Part shown: positions 24,514-38,500 of the stretch, piece after piece | Layout: each line of letters begins with the position of its first letter | How positions within the stretch are numbered: the stretch's first letter is position 1 | DNA from: Hirundichthys speculiger | Taxonomy: Eukaryota > Chordata > Actinopteri > Beloniformes > Exocoetidae | NCBI GenBank assembly: GCA_018398805.1 | Contig: JAGFBZ010000363.1 | Span: 1,961,986-2,025,985 of the forward strand | DNA length: 64,000 bases | Direction: 5' to 3' | Position numbers and translations under genes: made by a program | Notes under the pieces: generated by a model | Seen by the model: only the letters and a program-made list of their open reading frames with translations | The model's database searches: none | What the model was told of the DNA's origin: nothing

Positions 24514-27500
24514 TTAGATTGTCTGAGAAGACATTTATTAGAAACTGCTTTTGGGCCTAGCTAAAATGGTTTAAGATACATATGCATATGTATAAAATGA
24601 CTTTTTGGATTAAAAAAAAAAAAAAAGGCTTTGCAAGTGGCACAAGTGGCTCAAAAGAAGGGAGCCCTTCTGGCATTTATTCAAATGCCAGCTGGCCAGT
24701 CTGTCACTGGGCTTTTTCAGGTTAATCAAAATGCAGCCATTGTTCACTCTTCCAGCAAAACAAAATGAATTATAATCGTGACAAACACGGCATCAGAGCA
24801 AAATGAAGTCAAACTGAAAGCCTAAAGAAAAGCAGCCTTTCTGAGAGTCGAATAGGAGGATCAGAATCTCAAGCTTTGTCTGTAGAAATAAAGAAAATAA
24901 AACTTCATTTCCACAAGACTTCAAGAAGCAAAATTTCTATCAAAAACAAAACTGTCTGATAGTGGTCTGAGAGAGGAGGTTAAAACCAGCTCCCAGTTAT
25001 AACCAAATGCTGCGACACATCAGTGTTTAACCAAAGAAAAGACTGTGAAAAAAAGCAAACTAAAGTTCCATGTGCTATGCTGATGAAGAAGGCATTGAAA
25101 TTTTCAGGAATAACAACAGGGAGAGAAAACTTCTGCAGCGCTGCAAACCGTACTCCATGTTCCCGTGTGCATCTTTAACACTTACGATGGCAAAAGCCCA
25201 CATCAAAATAAAATGCAATAGTTCTTGTATTTACTTGACTATCGTTTGTTTTTTCCCAGACTGCATGGTACATTGAACCCTGATAATGAAAAGTTCAACT
25301 TATTCAGAGGACCGAATTGCCAGTTTGAGAAAAACAGAGAAAAACTCATTCTGCCGAAATTGAACCGCAGAGATGAACAATTTATGAAGTTTTTAGCTCT
25401 TCGTTCTAAGTTTGTCTGGGAGGAAAAATATGAAAACACTGGAATGCTGCGTTTCCTACAGAGCCAAGGACTTTGACAATTATTTTTGCCTGTGAAAGGA
25501 AACAAACTCAGTGCGGTTGACTGTGTACGAACCCTTCCCTGTTGAGATAAGCCGGTAAACAGGTGCTCAGGTCCAATTCACTCCTTTGATTCACTGCTTG
25601 GTTTTGAGCAGAAGACAGCAAGAGAAAGGCTTTAAAAGAGAATTGTGAGGTAGACTGAAGCAGATAAAAAGAAGGAAAAGGTGAGCGTGCACGGTTCAGT
25701 GTCTCCATAAGGCTGAAAATGAAACTAGAAGAAATGGAACTTGAAGGCAGTCAGGTGTAATGAAGCAATAATCGTCAGGAGAGAAATACTGGCTTCAGGG
25801 AGGACAAAAGAGGCTTCGACTGACGGTAAAAACCGAGAGTCTGTGTGCTGGTTTTTAACCAGTCCCTTATTTGTGCGGTACGACAGAAGGCACAGACGCA
25901 GAGCTGCATTTACAATGCAACATTTAAAAGCCCCGTCTGGCTCGGAACGAGTTGAACAGAGCAGCACATTCTGCTCAGATATACACTTTTGGGTCGTCTG
26001 CTGTATTTTTCACTGAATATAAAAACTGCATATTACCAGCCTCCTAACCTTTTTTGACGTTGCAGTGGTAAGCTCACTTGTAATTGCAAATTCCCTGTCA
26101 CAAGATGTTTTGTCGAGCTTGGCCGATGCAGAACAGAGGCCTGCGTGGCACTTGGTTGGGATCTTGGTGGCCTAATAGGGTCTGAAATGATTTACAGCGG
26201 CGTCTCCAACTGCTGCAGCCAACAACAGCAGCCCCCCCGGTCTCCCTATCATCTCCCATCATTGTGGGAATGAGTGAAATTTATTTTGCCATCAACTGTC
26301 CACATGTGGCTGAAGCATACGAGAGCTGTTTCCACAGAAGCAGGAACAGTGGGGGGAGAGGCAAAAGAAAAATGTCCTGTGGAGTGACAGAATGAAGAAG
26401 GGAAAAAACAAAAATGAGGACAAACACTGAAGGCTCCAAAGAGCACTTTTCAAACAGTGGTGTCACACCCTCCAAAAACACCAAGGATGAGGCTCTAATG
26501 CCTCTTTTCTTATTAAAACAATGCTGCAGTCAAGAACAGTATTATCTGTAATATTAATAATTCAAAATGATCAATAATTAAAAAAATAAACCAAATGTTA
26601 ACACGTGATCATTTCATGATAATCAGTGAATGTTTTTTCTGTGTAAAAACAACAAAACAAATATTAGTTGCTAGTTGTTGCTAGTTGTTCAAAGACAATT
26701 CCTCTTTGGTCTCTGAGGACATGTTTTAGTTTTATGCAGGATGTGACACACGAAATTAATTTGTCAGTTCCTCCACATTCTGACCGGTGCGCTGCTGGTC
26801 CTCATGGAAAATTGCTCCGTAATCAAGAAGGTGCGAGGCTGCAAATGAATGACGCATGGCTTGACTGGCGTGCCTCGGAGAGCATGAACAATACTTTATC
26901 AACGCAGACGGGAAATTAAAGTGTTGCAGTGTGAATAAAGAAAAGCTATTTGTCAGTGTGGTGTGCTGAGCGTGTGCAGTGGTGTCCATTGTGCTGAGAA
27001 ACTTGCGACCTGTGCCCAAATTTTGAAGCTCTATCAGTTGCCACCTCGGCCGGGCCGACTTGAACATGAGTTGAATGTGGGGGATCATGGGAAACTGGCT
27101 CACTTTTGGAGCCAGTTTGGGTAATTCTGCATTTGATTTGTTTCTAAGCTGGATATCGCCCCTTGGTTGCATTGTACAAGACAGTATTCATGAGACACCG
27201 ATGTTCTCATTTGATATTCAGGCTTAACCATGTGTTTTGACACCGTAATCCCAAACCGTGCATTTTTTATGACCAACCTTCAGCACCTGCAACTGACAGC
27301 AAAGTTGAAAAGTGAGAATTCCTGCGACAATACTGAGTCAGATGGGGCTGAAACTCTCTTAGCTGCTGTATAAGTCGAGTTGTTCCACCACATTTGAGGC
27401 CTTCCTACCCCCATGTAAGATTTCTGAGCATGCTACAGTTGTGCTGTCTAATTTTTGTGACACTTTCATGTGAAGCAAAATGAAGACAGGAAGACATAGG

Positions 27501-27584
27501 CATGTAAAGCTTTGAAAACTGTAGCACTTGGCAGTTGATGTGTTTTGTGCTGCACATTCAGAGTGCACGGGAAGCATTCTTCAT

Positions 27585-27975
27585 ACCACAATCAGCTCCT
27601 GGGGCTCCAGAGCAATCCCCAGCACAGTGCCAGTCTCCTTTATCAGTTTGCTCACTTTCTTTGAGTCACTCTGATGCTGCTGCCCCAGCAGATGACTCCA
27701 GATAAAGCTGCACTCTCCACCACAGATTTGTGCAAGATATATGACATCTTATTGCAATCCTTCAGGACTTAAGCTTTCTCAAAAAAGCAGAAGCCTCTCT
27801 GCCCTTCTCCCCCAGTAAATAGTCTCATTGTTGCATCAACAATCCAGTCTGTTGAGCAGGTGGAAAACCCAGGGAGCTGTAGTCCTCCACCACCTCCCCC
27901 TCTTCTCCAGGAAATGAAATGTTCAGCTTGATTCTAGTTGGTAGTCCTCTCACAGTGATCTCCATTGTCATTTAA
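27585..27975 (-). pseudogene. LINE reverse transcriptase C-terminal fragment
   Basis: The minus strand reads a VVEDYSSLGF-like block, then stop-interrupted DNA for LLGEKGREASAFLRKLKS and SSAGAAASE, with LIKETGTVLG and PQELIVV. The order (YLG block, xxFLRKLRS, ICWGSS-like DNA, KLIRKAGSVLG-like) is that of the region after the polymerase domain in fish non-LTR elements. Several stops and shifts make it inactive. Confidence 0.55.
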
Positions 27976-27999
27976 TGTTCAAAATGAAGTGGACTTGTT

Positions 28000-29400
28000 T
28001 TCGTACACTATGCCACAACGTGGCCCACCACTGTTCTCAGCTGTCCGTCCACCGCTGACGTGCCCCGCATCAGCCCAGTGTTTCTGGTGGTCTGACTTGT
28101 ACAGAGCATCAGTTATGTAAAACAGAAGTAGGTGGGTTCTCATGACTTCCTTATGTTTAGAAAGATTAGTGGCCTGGTAGCCATGTCCCACCTTCTGCCC
28201 TGTGACCCTAAGCGGGGTAAAAGTGTATGGATAAAATGTATAAATCAAACAAAATTAAAATTAGCCCCAACAGAAAGTGAGCTGTTTCTGTATTTTGTGG
28301 TGTTTAGCAATTCTTGCGTGTTTAGGATTTCACCTCCTCAGCCAATCAGAACCTCCTAGTTGATCTTGTTGATGTCCTGGTTTTGTTAGTATCGTTTTAA
28401 GCTTCCTGTGTTCCTTTCTGAAGCCCATGCCCTGCGTTTTCTCTGCTTCACTGCTTCCACCTGTGTCTGGTAAACCTATATCTTCCTCGATTGTGCCACC
28501 TGTTTCTCCTCACCGTGGCCATATACAGCGTAGCCGTTTGTCTCGTCGTGATGATGCCAGTCATTCTGTTGTGGTCCTGTTTTTCCTCCCTTTAGTAGTG
28601 CTTTTGTTTGAGCTTTCACTTTCCAAAACAATGTTTTTATTACAGGACTCATGTGTCTGCCTCCCATGTCCTGTGTTTGAGTCCTCTTGATACACAGCAC
28701 CCTTGACACCCAAGTCTTAAGTATTTTTTTGTTCCAGAATGCTAAAAGTGCTTATGCAGAGATAGCATATCTGGACTGCTTGCAGGCCAGTTTACCACCT
28801 GATTTTCTACCACGATTATGCTTTTTTAATATACAGGATATGACTTTACATTGCCTTGCTGAAATAAAACAAAGCATTCTCTCCAGTATATTAGAATATG
28901 TTGCGTTATACTGGTTCATATACTGCCCATATGCTACCACAGAAGCTAGCCTTTGGGTTGTCTGTTTATGATAAGCTGTATGCTTCTTCTCCTTTATTAT
29001 ATTTCTGAGCATTGTGGCATTTTTTCGAAGGGCTATAGTGTTTGAATGCATTCACATTTTTCTTTTGGAGTATTCATATTTTCAGATAAGGTTGAACATG
29101 AAAAATATTATCACAGAGAAGGGTTTGAATTTCATCACACTTGAAGGATTATTCGCAAGATGAGGAGTGACTCGTTCCTCAGCCCTCAAAGAAAGGGTGA
29201 CAGAAAAGATTTAACAACCACTGCCCTAACACTATTATTGGAAAAATAATTACAGAACAATCAATACTGTGGACGTTTTATCATTAGCAAACTGACAAAT
29301 GGAGCATCTCATATCAAAATTTCAATATTCGGATTCAGGATGCAGTCGAGTCGTCACATTAAATCCATCACGTCTGCAAGTGAAATGGCAGCGTAGACTT
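28000..29400. other. Intergenic; possible degraded repeat at 28340-28700
   Basis: The stretch with TTGATGTCCTGGTTTTG, CCACCTGTTTCTCCTCACC and GTGTTTGAGTCCTC resembles a pyrimidine-rich fish LTR-like repeat read in one orientation, but I see no ends. Nothing else recognised. Confidence 0.3.
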
Positions 29401-30660
29401 AGTTGCCTGAGGAGGAAGTGAGTCCCAGCTGCAGCAGCAGCAGCACTGAGTCACGTAATGAACTGTGAATACTCCCAGCCGCTGGGTTGTGTTTGCTATT
29501 GTGGCCCCCCGATCTCGCTGCCCCACCGTAGTTAATGATAATGTCAGCAGTGATGGGTGTGCAGGGTGTTCTCTGCAACATGTTTGTAGAGTGTTCAAGC
29601 TTTACCGTGCACGGTGTGTGTATGTGTGTGTGTGCGTGACCAGAGGTGACCCAGTGGAGTCCCTGCTGGTCCAGAGCGGGGATAACACCCTCTGGAAGCA
29701 ACGCTCATTAATCACTCCATTCAAACACACAGAGCGAAATCCATCCTCCCATCCTCTCCTCCTCCTGCTCCTCCTTCCCTCGCCTCCTCTTCCTCCTCCG
29801 CTCGGCGGCACCAACGCCTCGTAATGGGGTCAGTGCTCCCATTTAACAGAGACAGACAGAGTGGAGAGAAAGCAAAAGAGAGAAGGGATGGAGTAAGGGG
29901 GGGGGGGGGGGGGGGGGCAAAAAAAATGAGGTGAGATTAAATAAGAAGTAAGAAAGGGAGAAGGACAGCGAGGGAGGGAGAAATAATAAAAAAGTGGAGA
30001 ATGAAGATATAGGGGCTAGGAAGGAAATAATTATTCAGGGAGGTGTCTGAAAGTGGGAGCGATTAAGAGGAGAGGGAGGGGTAATAGCATGGGGGAGAGT
30101 CAGTATAGAGGGAGGGAAGGGGAGTATACTGTATATAATAGGCTGGAAAAAAAAACAGTAAAAGTCTCTCCCCAGATTAATGTCAAGCAAGCGAGAGAAA
30201 CATAAGAATCTTTGCAATATGGCACTACGAGGACCCGGTGCTAATTATTCGATTCTATGGATGTGATGCATTCAAGTGCTGGAGGACGAGCATGTGCACA
30301 CAAGCAGCACACAGAGAAGCGCAAAAGCTGGCAGGAGCACTCAGACACTCAGTGACTACAGTGGGGAGCAATGCCAGGGGACCTGGGTGGAACTGGGTTC
30401 CTCCTCCTGCTGCATTATTCTCTTTGGAATGTTGTTTTCATTTCCTGGTTCCAAACGGCATTGCATCGCCGACAGATATGCAGCGCCACACACACAAACA
30501 CACCCGCTGGAGCACTTCAGTCGTCCCTTTTCCATAAACACTTTCGAGAAAAACAGCCTCTGACAGATGCCCCAAACAAATGCAGAGCTGGAAGGCCGAA
30601 AAAAAAAAAAAAAAAAAAAAAAAAAACCCTGACAAAATGTGTTTCTGTCTTTCACTATAC
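29400..30660. repeat. Simple-sequence-rich intergenic block
   Basis: Contains (GT)n at about 29613-29635, CT-rich DNA at 29745-29800, a 21-nt G tract at 29897-29917, a purine-rich strand to 30120 and a 27-nt A tract at 30600-30626. No gene. Confidence 0.6.
29897..29917. repeat. 21-nt guanine tract
   Basis: An uninterrupted G run on the plus strand in a purine-rich region. Confidence 0.9.
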
Positions 30661-33600
30661 GCCGTCAAAATATGTCTTAGAGCATGAAAGCCTCTCACTG
30701 AAGTAAATGTAATATTGCACTTTAACAAGAAAAAAAAAGAACTTTGACTATTGGGAGATATATTAATTCTGGCACAAACTGAGATGAGAAGATTGGTATC
30801 AATCCCTTTTCTGGGGCTGCAGTCAGTCAGTCAAAATTACACAAAGACAGGGACTGGGAAGACCGCCTTTATCGATGAGTGACTGTTTTTACGCCACTAC
30901 CTCTAAAGCTCAATAATGAGTTTAGTAATAGTAACAAATGTTTAAACTGGTCGAAGAAGCTTATTTAGAAGGGCGGGTGAGGTATTAGAAGAGGTGAAAA
31001 AAGTAGAAATGTGAAGATGCTGTAGCAGATGAAGGATGCTTGCCAGAGCACGGATGACAGGATGGAATTGACTTGAAATAAATAATACTTTATTGAACAC
31101 CAAAGAAACAATGTATCGTTGCAGTATAAACAGAGAATAAATTAAATTCTTGAATGCATTGGGATGCTACATTTGTAGCCTGGCAACAGGTGAGCTGATG
31201 ATGTCACAAGTGGCGTCGGCAGGTGACACAGGTGAACCCTCTCAGTGGAAGACGAGGACAGAAACTACAGCCGACACTTCATGGTGCCCACATTTCTGGG
31301 ACTGCATCATCTGTGTTTAACAAGCATTGCGATCCCTCCTCCTTTTAATCTTGCTGCTCTGTTTGATGCCTCTATCTCTCTGTTTATTTATATATATAAA
31401 TATATAAGTGTGAGGATGCTGTGGCTTGACCGACTGATGTGGCCTGTTTATGCAGCGTAAGCAGCAGGAGTAGCAGTAGAAGCTCTGACACACATCTCAT
31501 GGAAACAACTGAGGAAACTTACTTCAAAGCCTTTGCATAGCAGCAAATTCACGCTGCTTGGAGTTTGGAAACAGTCTCAAATTTGATATGCATCTTTCTC
31601 AATTCATTCAGGACTTGTGTTGCTTTCAGATACAAATCCTGTATACGTGCCTGTTCTCAACACAGCGGTAGACGGAAACTGTGACCATCTAATTTAATTT
31701 AAAAAGAATAAAAAAGAGCTCGCAACCGCGGAGACTCGTTTGTGCTAAAGGGGGTACTTAAGAGCATGAACCAATGCAAAACACATAAAATGTGCGACGT
31801 GCCACGCTAAACCATGCGGTATGTTTCAGAGTGAACATTTTTTAAATGATTAGGGCTCCCTTGGCACGAGCCATGCCCACTTTAATGCTTTGGATCCTTT
31901 CAGATAGACCACCTTAGTGCTAATCAGCAGCTTACACTGTGTGGGTGTTAAATTTATCATCCCAAAAATGTTAGAACCCTTTGCAAAATATAAATAAACA
32001 TAATCCATCCATAACCAGCAATCACCAGTTAACTGAAAGCCTGTCAGGATAATGGGAGGAAACAGAAGCAACGCTGCAGAAAACCCACACAGCGGCTCAG
32101 GGAGAAACTAAACTGCATACAGAAAGGCCAAAATCTGAACCAGGAACTTTTTTTTTCTGTGTGTGTGTGTGCTGCAGCACATCGACAGTGATCTTCAGAA
32201 ATGCTCAGCAGACCGTGCAGTGATCTGCACTCAAGAATCCTGTCGGTTTTTAATGCAGTGCTGTCGGAGAGCTTGAATATCACAGCCTTTCAGTGCTCAG
32301 CCTTGACAACTGTGCAGATTTTTCTCCAGATTCCCGAGAATATTTTAAGGATCTTAAAGTACCGTAAATGATGACATACTAAAATCCTAACAATTTTGCA
32401 CAGAAGAAGTTTAACATTTTCAGCTGAGCTGCAAAGCTTTACCCACAAGCTAACATGGAGAACCCATCTTATATCCTTGTGGAGACACCCAGCTGTTTCT
32501 CTCTTTGTGCTGAGCAAAACTAACATTGCATGCAAAGAGAGTGGTATCAGCAATTCTTCACCAGAAAATGAATAAGCTTATTTCCCAAAAGGTCTATTCT
32601 TCTCCAGCAGGCCAAAGAAAATATGGCTGCTCCTTGTTGTGGCAGTGATTTTTCTTCCCAGCTGAGTGCAAAGAGGTCTGGGCATTTGGTGCTGGCATAG
32701 AGAGCTCTGTCTGCCAGAGACGATGAAGCTAATTTATATAAGAATGGGATGGAGATTAAGACCTCTGAGGGTATTACGGATTTGGGGAATTAAGCATAAT
32801 AGATTTCATGTAGGGCTTTCTTTTACGAGTGCCCTGCTGCAGAGAGGTATGCAGCCTTGAGAGCAGATCTGATCCACTCCGCAACTGCAGCACTGGATTT
32901 CACCGACTGTTAACACAAGCACTCACACATTTGCATTTGTTATGGCCATATTCAAATAAACGGCAGCTTAGCGTAATGAGAGATTGCTCCTGAACTGTCT
33001 GAACTTTGTCATCCCAAAGCGTATATATTTAGGCGCGACTTCACGGATCTGTTTCACACTGCTCTGATTATTGAGTTCACAAAAACTGCAAACAAATACA
33101 CCACACGGTGTAGAAAGCGCTGTATGATGTGAAACTAAGTGCCACATCAGATCAGATGCACTATTTGTAATCAGCCTGAATATTATCTCCCCACTTAAAT
33201 TTGACTGTTTAAAATGCAAAGGATTGATCCAATAAGTATAGTTTATTTTCTGCCTAATGAAAACTTATTGATTTCTTTGTATCTCGGGCCTAAATACTCC
33301 GCGCACAAATGAAATCATTTGGAAAACAGTGGCATGTAAACATTGCCATTAAGCATAAAGTTCTACTATTTATTATCTCTAAAATTGCAGGACCAGGCTT
33401 TGTTCCATCCCCACAGGGACTATTGATCTCAACAAGGTCAGTGATTTTTACCAGAAAATAAGAAACAAACATGCACACAGACATACGCACAACAACCTAA
33501 AATAAGGTAAGTAAGAGCTGACGGCTACTCCAGATATATACTTTAGAATATTTAAAAATCATTAATGTAACCAAGACAGTCATCTTCTTTGATACAAAGA

Positions 33601-34099
33601 CTTAGTCTGGTTCCCCTGGACTGATTTTGATTTCCAGGGCTCATGAACACAGAGGAAGCTGCCTCGTCATGCAACCAATCAGAGAAATGAAGCATGTGAT
33701 GGCGGCCATCTTAGTCGGTTTGAAAAGTTGAGCTTGGACGCTCCTGTATGAATCATTGCATGAAGTTAAGCACCACTTTTGTCCGACTGGTTCAGCGTGT
33801 TCTGCAGCGGTGGAAATTGCTGCCCACTTCACAAGAGAGTAAGTTACATGTCAAACTCAGAGCCCACGGGTGCTACAGTGTATGACGACAGCCTAAACAG
33901 AAGATTTCAGAGGAAATGTCAGAGGGCTTACAATACGACTGCCGCATTTGACCCATTACTGATGTCAAAATCTCAAGTAATCGATGAGGAGAGCACTCAC
34001 AAGACCACTGAGCAGCTATTCTACGATGAAAAGTAGCTATTTTAGCCTCGGAAACTAGCGGAAAATTCTGACAACGCAGCTAAAGAAAGAGAATGAATA
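30661..34099. other. Intergenic, nothing recognised
   Basis: Open frames such as 33779-34036 have no known motif. Small tracts only, for example (GT)n near 32158-32170. Confidence 0.35.
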
Positions 34100-34158
34100 A
34101 CTGTGACTTTTTATTTACGTTTTACACAGCATCCCATCTATTCTGGAATTGGGGTTGT
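34100..34158 (+). mobile_element. 3' end fragment of a Tc1-like family B element
   Basis: GACTTTTTATTTACGTTTTACACAGCATCCC and TTCTGGAATTGGGGTTGTAC match the right end of the element that finishes at 5032. Only the terminal part remains. Confidence 0.55.
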
Positions 34159-34440
34159 ACATCAGGGCCGTTAAACTCATCATCACCATCATCACATAGT
34201 TATTATTAAAAGAATAATCTGGCCTCTTGAAAGTAACTATAGCGAAAATGTGTTTTCAACGTTTTTGAAACTGGGATTTGTAGAGTATATATCATTTAAT
34301 GAATGTAAGTATATGATGAGTGGGGACGGTCTGGCAAGCCTTGTAATACCGCTTTGTCCCACTAGAGGTGCAGTCTGTCACGTTTCACTCCAGGGGGCAT
34401 CGAAACATACAGTAGTTTAATTACTTCGTCATGTTTGGTG

Positions 34441-34628
34441 AGAGTGTTTTTTTTTTTTATTTGTGTGGCAGTGATGTACTCCAGTGAGAAAGAGACAGGG
34501 CAGAGAGAGAACGAGGCAGACACTGCAGGGTCGCACAAGCTGGGAGTCGAAACTGGGACCGCTGCAGGAGGATTGTGGTCGTTGTGTTTGGGCCGCCCGC
34601 CCTAACCACTGCACCACCGTGGCAGCTT
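34441..34628 (-). mobile_element. tRNA-derived SINE
   Basis: On the minus strand it begins GCTGCCACGGTGGTGCAGTGGTTAGGGCGGGCGG. TGGTGCAGTGG is a fitting RNA polymerase III A box, and AGTTTCGACTCC about 50 nt further fits a B box. A tRNA-unrelated body and an A-rich tail (34448-34461, T on the plus strand) follow. Confidence 0.7.
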
Positions 34629-34629
34629 G

Positions 34630-35420
34630 GGGAAAGTTAATCAAAGAATAAACCCGTAGCTTTAATTGATTGTTCCTATTTTTAAATGTTATTATTGAGG
34701 TTTAAAGCCCGATTGATGAAACCTTCTTTTTTTTTTTTTTTGATTGCAGCATAACGAGTCATGAGCGTTGCACCGGCACAATCACCTGCAGGGCCTTATT
34801 ATAATTGTTTATGTTCCACACAAACAGCAACTCCTGTCACATCACATGCAGCAATTTGATCCGTTGTTAACACAAAAGCATTGACTGGTGCAGCTTTAAA
34901 GATTTGTTTTGGGAGCGTGATGGCTTGTTAACTAATCTTTGGTGGGAGCTTAATAACTCTTGTTGATGTCAATATTTGCAGTCAGTTAATTTGTCACGAT
35001 ATTATGATGAATAGGTTGACAAAATGGCGTCAGTCTAAACAATCTTGTTGCTGGTGTTTGAGCCATCAGTGTACCCAGTGGGTCTGTGTGTGTGTGTGCT
35101 TCTGAATTTGCATACACAAAGGTGAGAGGAAGGATGAGTTTGGTGCATCATGACATTCTGCAAGTTCATATGCTCTTTCAAACTACAGTCACTGTCGAGA
35201 TCTCGCTATTTACCCAACTACAACCAGGTTTCTTTATAAATCAAAGAACAAGTCTTAAAAGCGTTTGCTGACACAAATGTGTCATGGTACAATACAGTTT
35301 GCAAGAGACAAGACCAACAATCTGTGATTTATTAAACGTGTTTTAGAGAAACTGCCTCTGATTACAGCCTTACACCTCACAGCTGAGGTCATGTGACCAC
35401 AGCCCAAAGACCTCCTAGAG
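34630..35420. other. Intergenic, nothing recognised
   Basis: A T tract at 34727-34741 and a short (GT)n near 35083-35098. No gene. Confidence 0.35.
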
Positions 35421-35505
35421 CAGGGGTCTTCAACTCCAGTCCTCCAGAGCCACAACCCTGCATGTCTTAGATGTTTCCCTGCTTCAGCGCACCTGATCGA
35501 CACCG
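35421..35505. mobile_element. hAT-like terminal fragment
   Basis: CAGGGGTCTTCAACTCCAGTCCTC with CATGTCTTAGATGTTTCCCTGCTTCAGCG is a recognisable fish nonautonomous repeat end. The other end is not visible here. Confidence 0.45.
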
Positions 35506-38500
35506 ATGTTAAATTAATGAATCTGTATACTTCACCATGTGGTGGAGACTAAAGGCATCAGGCTTGACGTCACGATTTCTCACCGAACTAAACATAATTT
35601 CCTAATATAAATAGCAACAAAATAACATTTTTTAAAAATGAATTAACTGTTCTTTGTGAACTGCATTCAAATCCCAAATAAAATCTAACTGAACCCAACT
35701 TTAACTTGAATAATATGTCGCAGCTGAAACTGAACATGCATAGAAACAAAATCAGATCTGCTAATTGATCAGCTTAATTTTTCCAGTAACTGATCCATAT
35801 AATTTGCCAATATCAGGAGCGATAGCCGATCTTAATGTGAGCTCGGTGCATCCTGTGGTCTGCATCATGAATGTGGGCTTTCCTCTGCACCACGACTGCT
35901 CCTCCAGTGAATGCATTCATCTGTAAAAACACGTCCAGAGACTTAGGCCGTGCTTGTCTAGGAGCGGATTTAGAAATATGGTGACTGACGTTTCACCCAT
36001 CCAGGTATGGACAAGAATACAAACTGAGCAACATCCCAGCTTATCAGTCGCCATCCTGCTGGTTCTTGTCATAAGGAGAAATAAATCACTGCATGTCAAC
36101 CCTCGCATTGCACTGTTAAAATTCAGAGAAAATACGTGCTATGTAAGATAATCAAGCCAGAGTTGAAATACGACAGCCCTGAATGTTAAAAACAATCTAC
36201 CTTATCAATGCTTATATATCTTTTTATTGATATTTTGACTTTTTTTTCAAGCAGACAGAAATTGGATTCTGTGTTTTCTCTACATAGGTCGGTGTCGTGA
36301 GGGCAATCTCCACATGAAGGCTTGTTTTTGTAACTTATCAGGAGATCAAAAAGTTTGAACTCTTGCATTGTTGCCGGCTAGATTTAGATGTCGAATGCCT
36401 TATCTGCAGCGATAAAAAGGAAAAAGTAAAAGCACAAGTCTAGAATTCAGCCCAGTGCAAGGGACCCATAAATCATGGTTACGGCCCTGCACCCAGACAC
36501 ATAAACACAATCACACAGCCGGTTTCAGAGCGGCACTTGGAGGGAGAGAAGATATTGTGGGTTATCTCTGTGAACGGGTGCCTTCCCCTGGCTCCCACTC
36601 CACTCGCCTTCCCCACCAGATAAACATTTTGTTCCAAACACCGGTTCCACACATGGCGACGGGGCGGAGATTAAGACTGACTGAAGTTTATCATAAATGA
36701 AGAGCAAAGTCGACAGTTGTGTGGCCCACTGCCTTCTCAATACTAAAACCACCAGCTGTGATATTTAGGACGTGATGGGAGCCGTGTTACGGGAGCCAAA
36801 GAAGCGTTCCAGTGCTGAGGTGGGCTGTAATCCTCTGCTCCTGGCCTGATCCCGGCAGGGAAGGAAACAGCAGGGAGACGCACGCGCAAATCAGAATTTA
36901 TGGCGCCATCAACGCCGCCTTACAGCTGCTGCAGCGATACACTGATCGTCAGCCATTGTGGATTTTCTTCTGCGTCTCAATCCAGTAATTAACTGGTATG
37001 TAGTCAATAACTGGAAAATGGAAAATTGGCTTTAAAAGATCAATAATGGCAAAATGCAAGCAGAAGTTCACTGATTTACTGTGTTTGTTTCAGTAAGGCA
37101 TATCGAGAATGTCACCCTCCTCACTAATTTTCCCTTTCCTGAATATCGCAGGGAAAACTGAGGCTGGGTTTGAAGCTGGAAAACCCAACATAATAACCCA
37201 ACAAATCGGCATACGCGTGGATATGAAACACTCAAACACACACACTTCACCACTGTCAGGCTCATGTGATGACTTCAATGTCAGCCGGGCCGCTCCCTGC
37301 CATCTTAGTGTCTTCACACCAGCTTACTGCAACAGCAGACTGACACGGTAACAGACACATATCAGCTTACTATAATAACACCTAGCCAGCCTGCTGAGTA
37401 ATCCGCCATTTTGCTTCACAGTGCTGTAAATAAGCATTGTCATGCTACACTAGAAGGCACAGAAATCTTCATCTTTAAACTGTAACTGTTCGGCAGACGT
37501 GAAATTGGGCAGAAAGTCTTGGCAGAGATCATCTGGGGGGGGGGCAGAGGGGGCGTCGCGTGCCTGAGAGCGGACATGATTGTGCAGTGTTTGAATCTGT
37601 CCACACATATCAACTCGGAGCGCTGTAACCCTCCGCTCACACTCAAAGGAACAAGTCCACCAGCAGCTCTAAGCCTGGAAACGCCAGCTCACTGATCTTT
37701 CTCCCCCTTTTTCATCTCCGCCCATCCTTTCTCAAATCTCCCTCTGTCCTCTTTAGTCCCTCTTTTCCTACATACCTTCTTGTGATCCCCTTCCTTCAGC
37801 CTCCTCTCCCTCTCTTTCCCACTGGCACTTTACATATATTTCTCCCTCTTTTCCGTACTTAACTTGCTGATGTTGTCCACGGAGAGCCAGCGATTGTCTG
37901 TGGGTGAGAGCAGGGGAGACGAGCGGGGCAGATCACTGCAATGCAGAGCAACCACACAACCTCCCGGCACAGCGGCAGACTCCGCGTGTTTGCACGTGTG
38001 CCTGTATGTACAGTTTATGTACATATTTAGATGGACTCTGTTTACCCCCGGACTTGTATTTGTATGTAGAAAGTGTGCACACACCAGTACAAAGATGTAA
38101 ATGTTTATGCGTGCGTCTGTGTGTGTTTTTGAAAAATGACCAGCTCCACCACGACTATTTGTCATGGCCAAACACCAAAGCTTCTGCAGCTATGCACCAT
38201 GACTTTTAAATAGATCTCTTTTTTACCGACATCAAACCCGGTCCAACTGTGCATTTTTAATACCCTGCGTGTTTATGCGGAGAAGAATATGGTTTCGCGC
38301 CTTCACAAACGCTCCCTCAATGAGGATCTGCCTGTCGCAGCTCGGGCTAAACCTACAGTGTTTTTAATCAAACTAATTGTCCAGCTCCTCTGCCACGTCT
38401 CTGCCATCTCTGCTAACTAATGCCACAGTCACTTTTTTTTTTTTTTTTTTTTTTAAGGAATAAATGACAGAGCAAGAGGCAATCTAAGCTCCAGAGGCCC

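Larger units (their letters stand above)
23281..27570. other. Gene-free DNA, partly unique-looking
   Basis: No gene or clear transposon ends. Contains stem-loops at 23574-23620 and 24467-24513, an A tract at 24611-24625, and complex non-repetitive sequence at about 23840-24330 and 24640-24780 with homeodomain-type TTAATTA and SOX-type CATTGTTC words. The open frame at 26756-27172 has no recognised motif. Confidence 0.4.

Noticed and set aside
26756..27172. 138-codon minus-strand open frame
   Set aside because: No recognised domain, no splice context, and composition like the surrounding noncoding DNA.
34545..34628. A possible tRNA gene
   Set aside because: The A and B boxes belong to a SINE with an A-rich tail; no complete cloverleaf is seen.
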